Shown one piece after another: positions 8,196-14,545 of a stretch of 28,701 nt of DNA. Position 1 is the first letter of the stretch. Every line of letters begins with the position of its first letter. The DNA comes from DASZOC01 sp035550975. Lineage in GTDB: Bacteria > Actinomycetota > CADDZG01 > WHSQ01. A program made the position numbers and the translations under genes. The notes under the pieces are model-generated. The model searched no databases. It was not told where the DNA came from and saw only the letters and a program-made list of their open reading frames with translations. The stretch lies in contig DASZOC010000080.1 of the NCBI GenBank assembly GCA_035550975.1, positions 1 to 28,701 of the forward strand, written 5' to 3'.

Positions 8196-8905
8196 CGCGC
8201 TCCCTCTCCGAACGCCATCTCCTCGGCCGTCTTGCGCTCGGCGCGGCTCAGGCCGAACAGGTGCAACGCGAACACGAGGAACGTGCCGCCGGCGATCATG
8301 CGGGCTTTGCCCATCGGATTACCGGGGTCGTACCCCATCACGACGATCAGCGACGCGTTGGGGGGCGTGACGTCCTGGTCGGGATCGGCCTCCTCGGCTT
8401 TCTCGATCGCGGCCGTCGACGCTTCGAGCTCGATCGCGCCGTACTCCTTCTCGCCGTCTTGGAACAGTCGCGCCGAATCTGCCGCGACCGTCGCATCGGA
8501 TGCCTGGAGGAACGGCCCACCTTCGCCTTCGTTGATCGCCTCCTCGAGGTAGTCGATCGCCGCGCTCTCGAGCTCGGCCGCCTTCGTCTTCGCCTCGTCG
8601 TCGTCTTCGGCCGCAACCTCCCACGGCTGCTCGGGATACTCGCCGGCGGGCCCGAACTCGCTCTGCGCTGCCGTCTGCGTGATAGAGACGCCTTCCCAGT
8701 CCGGAAGCTCACCGACTGGCCCGAGCGGGTCGCCGTAGGACCACACGAGCGTCATGATGAAGATGAAGGCCAGCGTCACCGATGCCGTGACGAAATAGGC
8801 CAGGCGCGCTCCCATGATCACCGCGAGCAACATCCACACGCTGCCGACGAAGACGACCAACGCAGCAACCACGGCTGCGACACCTTCGATGAACAGCAGG
8901 TCCAC
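8192..8905 (-). CDS. Acidic three-helix membrane protein of the bc operon
   Basis: A 237-residue product is read from GTG 8905, whose first base is shared with the cytochrome c stop codon (TAGTG); GAAAGG lies nine bases upstream. The frame is open further upstream only as a shadow of the cytochrome gene. Two N-terminal helices (about 8-29 and 32-55) are followed by an external region (56-200) that is strikingly acidic and helical between 95 and 178 (many Glu, Asp, Ala). A third helix lies at about 203-219, with a basic C-terminus. No cofactor motif is visible. Position and coupling suggest an accessory subunit of the quinol-cytochrome c reductase; the acidic domain could dock cytochrome c. 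I do not recognise the family. Confidence 0.8.
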   Translation of the reverse strand: MDLLFIEGVAAVVAALVVFVGSVWMLLAVIMGARLAYFVTASVTLAFIFIMTLVWSYGDPLGPVGELPDWEGVSITQTAAQSEFGPAGEYPEQPWEVAAEDDDEAKTKAAELESAAIDYLEEAINEGEGGPFLQASDATVAADSARLFQDGEKEYGAIELEASTAAIEKAEEADPDQDVTPPNASLIVVMGYDPGNPMGKARMIAGGTFLVFALHLFGLSRAERKTAEEMAFGEGAR

Positions 8906-9966
8906 TAGAGCGACCTTTCGTAGGCGACGACGGCCTCGATCTGCTCGTCGGTCAGCGGATACAGCGGCGCCGGGATGCCGGCTGCGGGCGCCGCGGCGAA
9001 CGGCGGCATGAACGCGAAGCGACGGCCGTTGCGGACCGTGAACAGGTGTTGCGACCTGCTCAGGTGGCGCACGTCCCCGTTCCACAACGCCATGCCCTGG
9101 TACCACGGGTCCGAGATCTCGTCGGGCCCCGAGTTGTTGAAGTCCAGCGTCGGGTCCGTGCCCTTCGCCTCCTTACCCTGACCCTGCGGGCCGTGGCAGA
9201 CCGCGCAACGCGCTTCGAAGATCTCGGCACCGCACGACATGAACTGCGACTGGTTCGGCGTCTCGCACGCATCTGAGATAGGCGGCGGAGCCTCCTGGTT
9301 GCCGGGCAGCGTCTTGAGCCACGCGATCACGTCCGTGATCATCTGCTCTGTCATCGACCCGCCGTACTCGACACCCCATGCCGGCATCGGGGTGCCCGGA
9401 CGTCCGCGCTCGATCGTGAAGCGGACGACCTCCTCGTCCCACCGTTGGAAGACGTTGTTCAGAGGCGGCGCTCGGTACGCGACCGCGCCCCCGGCCGTCG
9501 TCGGGTCGACGTACGCCGGCTGCGACAACCCGCCGGAGGCGTCGCCGCCGTGGCAGTTCGCGCAGCCTTGACCCAGCGAGATCGCCTTCTCTTCCTCTTT
9601 GAACTCGGCCGCGCTCGCCTCCTCGTCGAGCGGCGGAGCGACCTGGAAGATCAGTTCGCCGCGCTCGACCGCCTCGTGGTCGAACCGCTCCTGGAACGCG
9701 GCCTGCCGCGTTCGCTCGGGCAGCCAGTAAGCCGGGATGAACGCGGCCGCGACGATCGTGGTGATCCAACCCCACACGAGCAGACGGTCGAGCCGCGGCC
9801 CTTCGAGGACCTCGTCGGGCTGGCCGGGCCGGAGCGCGTGGGGGATACCGATGCGCGGTCGCCGCGGGGCACCCGGCCTTCCGGTGCGCGCGATGAAGAT
9901 CGCCCACAGCAGCGCCGCGGGGACGATTACCACCAGGATCAGCGTGAGGACCTGCGCTGTGGTCAC
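8905..9966 (-). CDS. qcrC: Membrane-anchored diheme cytochrome c of the bc complex
   Basis: This 353-residue protein is the likely cytochrome c electron acceptor subunit. Membrane helices lie at about 5-27 and 61-81, followed by two c-type domains outside the membrane. Heme motifs are CANCH (Cys135, Cys138, His139) and CAVCH (Cys254, Cys257, His258). Candidate axial methionines lie in GTPMPAWG (Met194) and in the FMPPF segment near residue 325. The diheme arrangement recalls actinobacterial QcrC, though the two N-terminal helices and long linker differ. The start is GTG 9966 with GGAG about 12 bases upstream. It follows the Rieske gene and depends on the Ccm machinery encoded nearby for heme attachment. 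Confidence 0.9.
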   Translation of the reverse strand: MTTAQVLTLILVVIVPAALLWAIFIARTGRPGAPRRPRIGIPHALRPGQPDEVLEGPRLDRLLVWGWITTIVAAAFIPAYWLPERTRQAAFQERFDHEAVERGELIFQVAPPLDEEASAAEFKEEEKAISLGQGCANCHGGDASGGLSQPAYVDPTTAGGAVAYRAPPLNNVFQRWDEEVVRFTIERGRPGTPMPAWGVEYGGSMTEQMITDVIAWLKTLPGNQEAPPPISDACETPNQSQFMSCGAEIFEARCAVCHGPQGQGKEAKGTDPTLDFNNSGPDEISDPWYQGMALWNGDVRHLSRSQHLFTVRNGRRFAFMPPFAAAPAAGIPAPLYPLTDEQIEAVVAYERSL

Positions 9967-9995
9967 TTGTCAGTACGCTCCAGATCTCGCTCGAC

Positions 9996-10808
9996 CTAGA
10001 CCGGCACGCAGAACGGGCCCTGCGGCTCCGCGAAACGATCCCACGTGCTCGTTCCACGCGGCGGCCCTTCCTGCAAGGATCCGGTGTCCACCATCACCTT
10101 TCCGTCCTCGATCGTGATCGGGAACCGGTCGAGGCCGCGCGGCGCGGGACCTGCGTAGAACTCGCCGTGCAGCCGGTACTTCGACCCGTGGCAGGGGCAC
10201 TCGAATAGCTTCGACGCATCGCACTTCGGGACGGAGCACCCGAGGTGCACGCACTTCCGGTACAGCGCCTGGAGCTTCGTGTCGACCGCGTTCACGGCGG
10301 TGTACACCGGCGCGTCGCCGGTCCCCTCGTAGTAGGTCAGGTAGAACCGACCCTCGGGGATGAACAACGGTGTGAACCCGCCGTCGGGCCCGACCTTGGC
10401 CAGGATGTCTTCGTAGTTGCCGGCGTTGATCTTCGTGCCGAACCCGCCGGTCAGCGTCGGCCACAAGAACGACAACGACGACATCCCGAAGAACCCGAGG
10501 AACGCAGTGAACGACGCGGTCCACGCGCGGTTGAGGAACTGGCGGCGGGACACCGCGAGCTCGCCGGGGCTCAACGGCTTGCGCTCTGCCGGCGGGACCT
10601 TCTCTACCGTCACAGCCGGTCGAGGCTCGCTGGCGGATTGAGCAGGGCTCGTGACCGGGTCGTGTCCCGCTTCCGCGGGGTGCTCGCGGGTTGCGGCGGC
10701 GTTCGACGGGTCGCGTCGCTGGCGTCTGATCGTCACGTTCGCCATGAACAGCCCCCACAGCGCGACGCTCACGGCGATCACGATCAGGGCGATCGTTGAA
10801 GGACTCAC
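9996..10808 (-). CDS. qcrA: Rieske iron-sulfur protein of the bc complex
   Basis: This 270-residue protein carries the high-potential [2Fe-2S] cluster that takes electrons from quinol. Cluster ligands are Cys186 and His188 (CVHLGC) and Cys204 and His207 (CPCHGS); Cys191 and Cys206 form the usual disulfide. There are two membrane helices. The first (about 4-26) is followed by RRQRR, implying an outside N-terminus. After a Pro/Ala-rich cytoplasmic linker, SRRQFL at 87-92 is a twin-arginine motif before the second helix (about 97-117). This indicates mixed Sec/Tat insertion, as known for actinobacterial Rieske proteins. GTG 10808 is preceded by GAAAGG. Gene order is cytochrome b, Rieske, cytochrome c. 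Confidence 0.93.
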   Translation of the reverse strand: MSPSTIALIVIAVSVALWGLFMANVTIRRQRRDPSNAAATREHPAEAGHDPVTSPAQSASEPRPAVTVEKVPPAERKPLSPGELAVSRRQFLNRAWTASFTAFLGFFGMSSLSFLWPTLTGGFGTKINAGNYEDILAKVGPDGGFTPLFIPEGRFYLTYYEGTGDAPVYTAVNAVDTKLQALYRKCVHLGCSVPKCDASKLFECPCHGSKYRLHGEFYAGPAPRGLDRFPITIEDGKVMVDTGSLQEGPPRGTSTWDRFAEPQGPFCVPV

Positions 10809-10827
10809 GCGCTAAGCCTTTCGTTCG

Positions 10828-11643
10828 TCATAACTCGAAGAAGATGCCGCCCTCCCAGGGGAAGACGAAGTTGAACCCCGGCCCCCGGAAGAACATCCCG
10901 ATGATGTTGAGGATCGCGAAGCTGAGGACGAAGAAAGAGAACAGCACGATCGCGAGCTTGCGGTCGTCGGGACGCGTCGACGGGTTCCGGTCGATGAAGG
11001 GGGCCGCGAACAGCCCGATGATGATCACCGTAGGGATCGTCACTCCGGCGACCTGCGGGTGCCAGTAACGCAGCAGCTCCTGCAGACCGAGGAAATACCA
11101 CGGAGCTTTCGACGGGTTCGGCGTCTGGTTGAAGTTCGCAAGCTGCCGCAGCGGCGCGTCCACTACGACCGAGAAGAACGTCAGCGCAACCATCACCACC
11201 AACAGCGCCACCAGCTCGGCCGCCATCAGGTGCGGCCACACGTTCACGCGGTCCATCGGCTGGCGCTCGATCTTCTGGATCGCCTCCGGCTTGACGACCG
11301 CGAGCAGCCGTTGCACCCGCTCGGGGACGGCGGCTCCGTTGCCGACCGCCTTCTTCGCGGGGGCGCCACCTCCGCGGGCGGCAGGCTTCGCGGCGGCGGG
11401 CTTCGCGGTAGCGCCTGCAGCGGGCGCGGCCGCCGCGGCGGGCTTAGCGTCGGCAGGCTTGTCCTCCGTCGCGGTTGCACTCCCACCGGCGGGTTTCGCG
11501 GCCACGGCCTTGGTCGGGTCCGCGGCCCCCTTCTGTGCCCGGACGCGTGCCGCCTTCGCGCGTGATTGCGCGACCGCGGGTGACGAACCCTTGGCCGTCT
11601 CGTCGGCCAGTACCTGCTCGTAGATCTCGTCTGGTGTCGGCAT
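10828..11643 (-). CDS. Cytochrome b C-terminal half (subunit IV type) with Ala/Lys/Pro-rich extension
   Basis: This 271-residue protein supplies the C-terminal part of a split cytochrome b, as subunit IV does in b6f complexes. Three helices lie at about 137-162, 198-217 and 229-251. The quinol-oxidation loop motif reads APWYFLGLQELL (180-191), so the Glu of the classical PEWY is replaced. Residues 1-40 look like a short charged helical unit (DEIYEQVLADE, AVAQSRAKAARVRA). About 45-108 is a low-complexity Ala/Lys/Pro linker, giving an N-terminal extension of more than 100 residues not present in ordinary subunit IV. ATG 11643 follows a very strong GGGAGGAGAGGG site. Encoded between cytochrome b6-type and Rieske genes. 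Confidence 0.9.
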   Translation of the reverse strand: MPTPDEIYEQVLADETAKGSSPAVAQSRAKAARVRAQKGAADPTKAVAAKPAGGSATATEDKPADAKPAAAAAPAAGATAKPAAAKPAARGGGAPAKKAVGNGAAVPERVQRLLAVVKPEAIQKIERQPMDRVNVWPHLMAAELVALLVVMVALTFFSVVVDAPLRQLANFNQTPNPSKAPWYFLGLQELLRYWHPQVAGVTIPTVIIIGLFAAPFIDRNPSTRPDDRKLAIVLFSFFVLSFAILNIIGMFFRGPGFNFVFPWEGGIFFEL

Positions 11644-11661
11644 CGCCCTCTCCTCCCGGCC

Positions 11662-12435
11662 CTACATGGGCCCGGAGATACCTCCGTCCTTGCGCACCCG
11701 CCAGAAGTGGATGGAGATGAAGATCACGATCACGAACGGCAACATCAACACGTGCAGCGTGTACCAACGAAGGAGCGTCTCGGGCCCGATCACCGGCCCC
11801 CCGAGCAGAGCGAACTGCACCTGTTTACCGACGATAGGCGAGTTCTCCATCATCCCGGAGGCAACCGCGATGGCCCATACGGCCAGCTGGTCCCAGGGGA
11901 GGAGGTAGCCGGTGAACGCCAGCAACAAGGTCAGCAGGAACAGGATCACGCCGACGATCCAGTTGAATTCCCGCGGAGGCTTGTACGCGCCGGTGTAGAA
12001 GACGCGCGCCATGTGCAAGAAGACGCTGATCACCATGAGGTGTGCGCCCCATCGGTGGAGGTTACGGACCAGGAGGCCGAACGAGACCTGCGTGTGGATC
12101 CGCTGCATGTCGGAGTACACCTCGGAAACCGCAGGCCGGTAGAAGAACATCAGGTAGATGCCGGTGATCGTCAACAGGATGAACAGGAAGAACGACAGCC
12201 CCCCGAGGCACAGCGTGTAGGACAGCTTGATCCCGTGCCGCTTCACCTTGACCGGGTGCAGGTGGTACAGCAGCGAGTTCATCACGACGTAGGCGCGGTT
12301 CCGTGGGGAGTCCGCATACCCGCGCCGGAAGATCGAGCCGGGCCGGAATATCGCGCGCCAGACCTGGCTGTTGTGGAGCTCGTCGAGGACCTGGGAAGCC
12401 TTGCCCCTCAGACCCGGCCTCTCTGCCTGTGCCAC
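11662..12435 (-). CDS. qcrB: Cytochrome b, b6-type N-terminal half
   Basis: This 257-residue protein binds the two b hemes of the quinol-cytochrome c reductase. Heme ligands are His127 (NLHRWG) with His228 (TLHVL), and His141 (LHMARVF) with His243 (IHFWRVRK). The second pair in sequence is 15 positions apart, the spacing of b6-type rather than mitochondrial-type cytochromes b. Cys76 in YTLCLGG aligns with the cysteine that binds the extra heme ci (cn) in b6f and related menaquinol complexes. LLPWDQ and the C-terminal GGISGPM are also b6-like. GTG 12435 follows GAAAGGG. The protein works with the subunit IV-type protein encoded next. Confidence 0.93.
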   Translation of the reverse strand: MAQAERPGLRGKASQVLDELHNSQVWRAIFRPGSIFRRGYADSPRNRAYVVMNSLLYHLHPVKVKRHGIKLSYTLCLGGLSFFLFILLTITGIYLMFFYRPAVSEVYSDMQRIHTQVSFGLLVRNLHRWGAHLMVISVFLHMARVFYTGAYKPPREFNWIVGVILFLLTLLLAFTGYLLPWDQLAVWAIAVASGMMENSPIVGKQVQFALLGGPVIGPETLLRWYTLHVLMLPFVIVIFISIHFWRVRKDGGISGPM

Positions 12436-12463
12436 TTACGCCCTTTCGTTCAGTGCCAACGAA

Positions 12464-12880
12464 CTACGCCTTCTGCGAGGCCGGCACCGTGCCCATGGCA
12501 CGAGCGCCTTTCTTCGCACCTTTCGGAACCGAGCTCTGGACGAGAGCGCCCGTGGGGCACCGCTCGACGCAGAGGTTGCAGCGGGTACACGCGTTGTCGT
12601 CGATCAGGAAAAGGATGTCCGTCGGGCTCATCTGGCGTGCGAGCTCCACGTTGCCGGAGTCTGCCACGGACGACGGGTCCACCATGAAGATGCAATACCA
12701 GGGGCAGATGTCGACGCAGCCCTCGCACAGGATGCACTGCTCGGGGATGAAGTCGATGAAGTTCTTCGGCTTGACCGCGCTCTTCAGCCAATCGGCGTCC
12801 ACCAGGCCCATCTGGTAGTCGTCGCGGAAGATGGGCTTCTCGATGATCTCCATCTTTTTCGGCTCGGGAGGTTTGGGCAT
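12464..12880 (-). CDS. 2x[4Fe-4S] ferredoxin-type protein in the bc operon
   Basis: The 138-residue product is soluble and has two tetranuclear cluster motifs. The first is CILCEGCVDICP (starting at about residue 49), followed by WYC; the second is CTRCNLCVERCP (starting at about 97). About 35 residues separate the motifs, an insertion beyond the minimal bacterial ferredoxin. The N-terminus is charged and there is no signal peptide, so it should act on the cytoplasmic side. A GGGGAAA site precedes ATG 12880. It lies between the first membrane protein gene and cytochrome b, in one operon, which suggests a dedicated electron donor or acceptor of the bc complex. Assignment as ferredoxin is secure; its partner is inferred. 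Confidence 0.92.
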   Translation of the reverse strand: MPKPPEPKKMEIIEKPIFRDDYQMGLVDADWLKSAVKPKNFIDFIPEQCILCEGCVDICPWYCIFMVDPSSVADSGNVELARQMSPTDILFLIDDNACTRCNLCVERCPTGALVQSSVPKGAKKGARAMGTVPASQKA

Positions 12881-12884
12881 CTAG

Positions 12885-13274
12885 CTATTTCCCCGGCATG
12901 TAGCCCTTGACGACGTCCTGGACGCCGCGGCCCCCGGTGCGCTTGCGCTTGCCCTCCTGCCAGAAGTACATGATCGCGAGCATCAGGATGAGGAAGTTCA
13001 TCTGCACCGCGTTGGCGATGATGTCGCGCACGATCTTGACCTGCACGGGGTTGAGGCCCTCGTCGTTGACCGCCGGGATCCTCTTGGAGAAGTCGATGAT
13101 CTCTGCGATGTACTGGTCGAACTTGTAGATGATCAGCGACGGGATCTGGCCGAGCAACGCGATCGCGAGGATCCAGATGACGAACCCGAGGATGATGGCG
13201 GTCGTCCACGTCATGGGACGGTCCGCCATCTTGTAGACCCTGTCGGGGATCTTCGGGAACGGAAGGAGCGCCAT
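12885..13274 (-). CDS. Two-helix membrane protein, first gene of the bc operon
   Basis: The 129-residue product starts at ATG 13274. An upstream in-frame start at 13313 would overlap the promoter-like sequence, so the internal ATG is preferred; it lacks a ribosome site, in keeping with a leaderless or very short leader. The sequence has an N-terminal amphipathic part (LPFPKIPDRVYKMADRP), a first helix (about 23-45), an external loop (about 46-85) with DQYIAEIIDFSKRIP, a second helix (about 86-104) and a basic tail (GKRKRTGGRG). No cofactor motif is present. No family is recognised. It is four bases from the ferredoxin gene and probably anchors or organises that subunit, which is inference. 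Confidence 0.8.
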   Translation of the reverse strand: MALLPFPKIPDRVYKMADRPMTWTTAIILGFVIWILAIALLGQIPSLIIYKFDQYIAEIIDFSKRIPAVNDEGLNPVQVKIVRDIIANAVQMNFLILMLAIMYFWQEGKRKRTGGRGVQDVVKGYMPGK

Positions 13275-13284
13275 CGCGCTGCAT

Positions 13285-13313
13285 CTTATAGGCGCGGGAC
13301 ACGCTGCGAACAA
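13285..13313 (-). promoter_or_regulatory. Candidate promoter of the bc operon
   Basis: On the minus strand a TATAAG (-10, 13290-13285) and TTGTTC (-35, 13313-13308) are separated by 17 bases. Transcription would begin roughly four bases before the ATG at 13274, so the mRNA would be almost leaderless, matching the missing ribosome site. The -10 is good, the -35 moderate. Confidence 0.45.
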
Positions 13314-13387
13314 GCCGGCGCGGTGTCGACATTGTGCGTTTGAGCAGGAACTTTGCGACCTTGTGACCGCGCGACCGCGGAAGGTCC

Positions 13388-13416
13388 TTGACCGCGGTTG
13401 TTCGAGCTCTCACGAT
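13388..13416 (+). promoter_or_regulatory. Candidate promoter of the small membrane protein gene at 13459
   Basis: TTGACC (13388-13393) and CACGAT (13411-13416) are 17 bases apart, giving a good -35 and a weak -10. The region just upstream has three copies of ACCGCG and forms the divergent promoter space shared with the bc operon. Confidence 0.3.
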
Positions 13417-13458
13417 TCCAGATGCCGGCGCGAGGCGCCGCGAAAGAAGGGGACGAGC

Positions 13459-13656
13459 ATGGACAAGAAGACGCTGTCGACGGTCGCGTTGGTCGCGGGT
13501 GGCCTGGCTTTGGTAGGCGGGATCTGGGGCATCGTGGAGAAAGTCGACGGGAACGACCCCGCCCACATCCAGGAATCCTTCATGTGGGTGGCTATCGACC
13601 TCGTCCTGTTGTCGATCGCGGCTGTTTGCCTAGCACTCGCGTCGCGGGAGCGTTAG
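13459..13656 (+). CDS. 65-residue two-helix membrane protein
   Basis: ATG 13459 follows an AAGGGG ribosome site; an in-frame GTG at 13363 would add residues without membrane-protein character and is not favoured. The product begins MDKKTLSTVALVAGGLALVG, has helices at about 6-24 and 41-60, and a charged loop between them (VEKVDGNDPAHIQ). It ends in ASRER. No family is recognised. It is divergent from the bc operon, and its stop overlaps the end of the convergent ccmD gene by four bases. Confidence 0.7.
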   Translation: MDKKTLSTVALVAGGLALVGGIWGIVEKVDGNDPAHIQESFMWVAIDLVLLSIAAVCLALASRER

Positions 13657-13796
13657 AGGTCCGGCGACCGACCTGGTCGTAGCTGCCGTATCCGCCGCTC
13701 CAGGTCTTTCTGCCTGAGGTGGATCGACATCAGGTACCCACCGAGCGCGAGCCAGACGGCTCCGAACGCGATCGCGAGCCATGCCACGTCGCTCAC
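13653..13796 (-). CDS. ccmD: CcmD-like small membrane protein
   Basis: A 47-residue protein starts at GTG 13796, overlapping the ccmC stop by four bases (GTGA). It has one helix (about 4-24) with WLALGGYLMSIHLRQ leading into a basic coiled segment (KDLERRIRQLRPG). This layout (one helix, then a charged amphipathic tail) and the place directly after ccmC match CcmD, the small protein that holds CcmC and CcmE and helps release holo-CcmE from the CcmABC complex. Sequence conservation in CcmD is low, so the assignment rests on form and context. The larger open frame upstream is a shadow of ccmC. Confidence 0.8.
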   Translation of the reverse strand: MSDVAWLAIAFGAVWLALGGYLMSIHLRQKDLERRIRQLRPGRSPDL

Positions 13797-14500
13797 GCGG
13801 TTGCCGCCTCGGGAGACGACAGCTCCAGGTCGTCGACCTCGTCCGCCAGACGGCCGAGTCGCACCCTCACCGCGACCAGCCACATCGACAGCAACGTGAA
13901 GGCGACCAGAGAGGTGAAGAAGGTGACCATCTCCGGCGCACCGAGCCCCGACGCCTCCGTCGGGTTGGCCGGGGTCGGCCCGCTCGGGTGCAGCGTGGTC
14001 CACCAGTACACCGAGAAGTGCACGATCGGGACGTTGACGAACCCGACGATCCCGACGACGGCGGCGGCGCGTCCCACGCGCGACGGGTCGGTCGCGAGCC
14101 CGCGCAGGAACAGATACCCGACGTAGGTGAGCCACAGCACGAGCGACGAGGTCAAGCGAGCGTCCCACTGCCAGAACGTCCCCCACACCGGACGGGCCCA
14201 GATCGGGCCCGTGACGAGCACCAGCGTGCAGAAGACCACCCCGACCTCGGCCGCAGAGTGTGCCAGCAGGTCCCAGCGGCGGGACCCAGTACGGAGGTAT
14301 GCGATCGACGCGATGAACACGATCGCGAACCCGAGGTAGGCGACCCACGCCGACGGCACATGGACGTAGAAGATGCGCTGGAGCTGCCCGCCCATCTCGT
14401 CGACCGCCTCGCGAGCGACGAAGAACGTGAGGTACAGAGCGATCGCCACGAGAGCCCACGCGATGTAGCCGAGACGTTCTAGCCGCGAGTCGGAAGTCAT
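13793..14500 (-). CDS. ccmC: Heme exporter/heme-handling protein CcmC
   Basis: CcmC is the membrane protein of System I that loads heme onto CcmE on the outer face of the membrane. The 235-residue product has about six helices. It shows the tryptophan-rich heme-contacting loop WGTFWQWDARLTS (the WWxWD region), and two flanking external histidines in IFYVHVPSAW and NVPIVHFSVYWW. The C-terminal tail (RLGRLADEVDDLELSS) is charged. The start ATG 14500 has only a GGCGG upstream. It is grouped with ccmD but separated from the other ccm genes by a plus-strand oxidoreductase and a peptidase gene. System II CcsA is a relative, but CcmC fits better by size, motif and neighbours. Confidence 0.93.
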   Translation of the reverse strand: MTSDSRLERLGYIAWALVAIALYLTFFVAREAVDEMGGQLQRIFYVHVPSAWVAYLGFAIVFIASIAYLRTGSRRWDLLAHSAAEVGVVFCTLVLVTGPIWARPVWGTFWQWDARLTSSLVLWLTYVGYLFLRGLATDPSRVGRAAAVVGIVGFVNVPIVHFSVYWWTTLHPSGPTPANPTEASGLGAPEMVTFFTSLVAFTLLSMWLVAVRVRLGRLADEVDDLELSSPEAATA

Positions 14501-14504
14501 GCCG

Positions 14505-14535
14505 CCGGAACCCTACTAATCCGGCTCCACTAATC
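14505..14535. promoter_or_regulatory. Divergent ccmC / oxidoreductase promoter with repeats
   Basis: The 45-base gap between ccmC and the plus-strand oxidoreductase holds two direct copies of ACTAATC (14515-14521 and 14529-14535) and a CCGGA/TCCGG inverted repeat (14505-14509 and 14520-14524). The second ACTAAT is a plausible -10 for the plus-strand gene and would give an almost leaderless mRNA. An operator role for the repeats is only a suggestion. Confidence 0.35.
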
Positions 14536-14545
14536 TCGCACCCTT

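Noticed and set aside
13361..13378. TTGTGA half-site upstream of the gene at 13459, as a possible second Rex operator
   Set aside because: The right half (GACCGC) does not match TCACAA, so there is no palindrome.
13363..13458. Longer N-terminus for the 65-residue membrane protein
   Set aside because: The extra 32 residues are Arg/Cys/Ser-rich, and the internal ATG has a good AAGGGG site.
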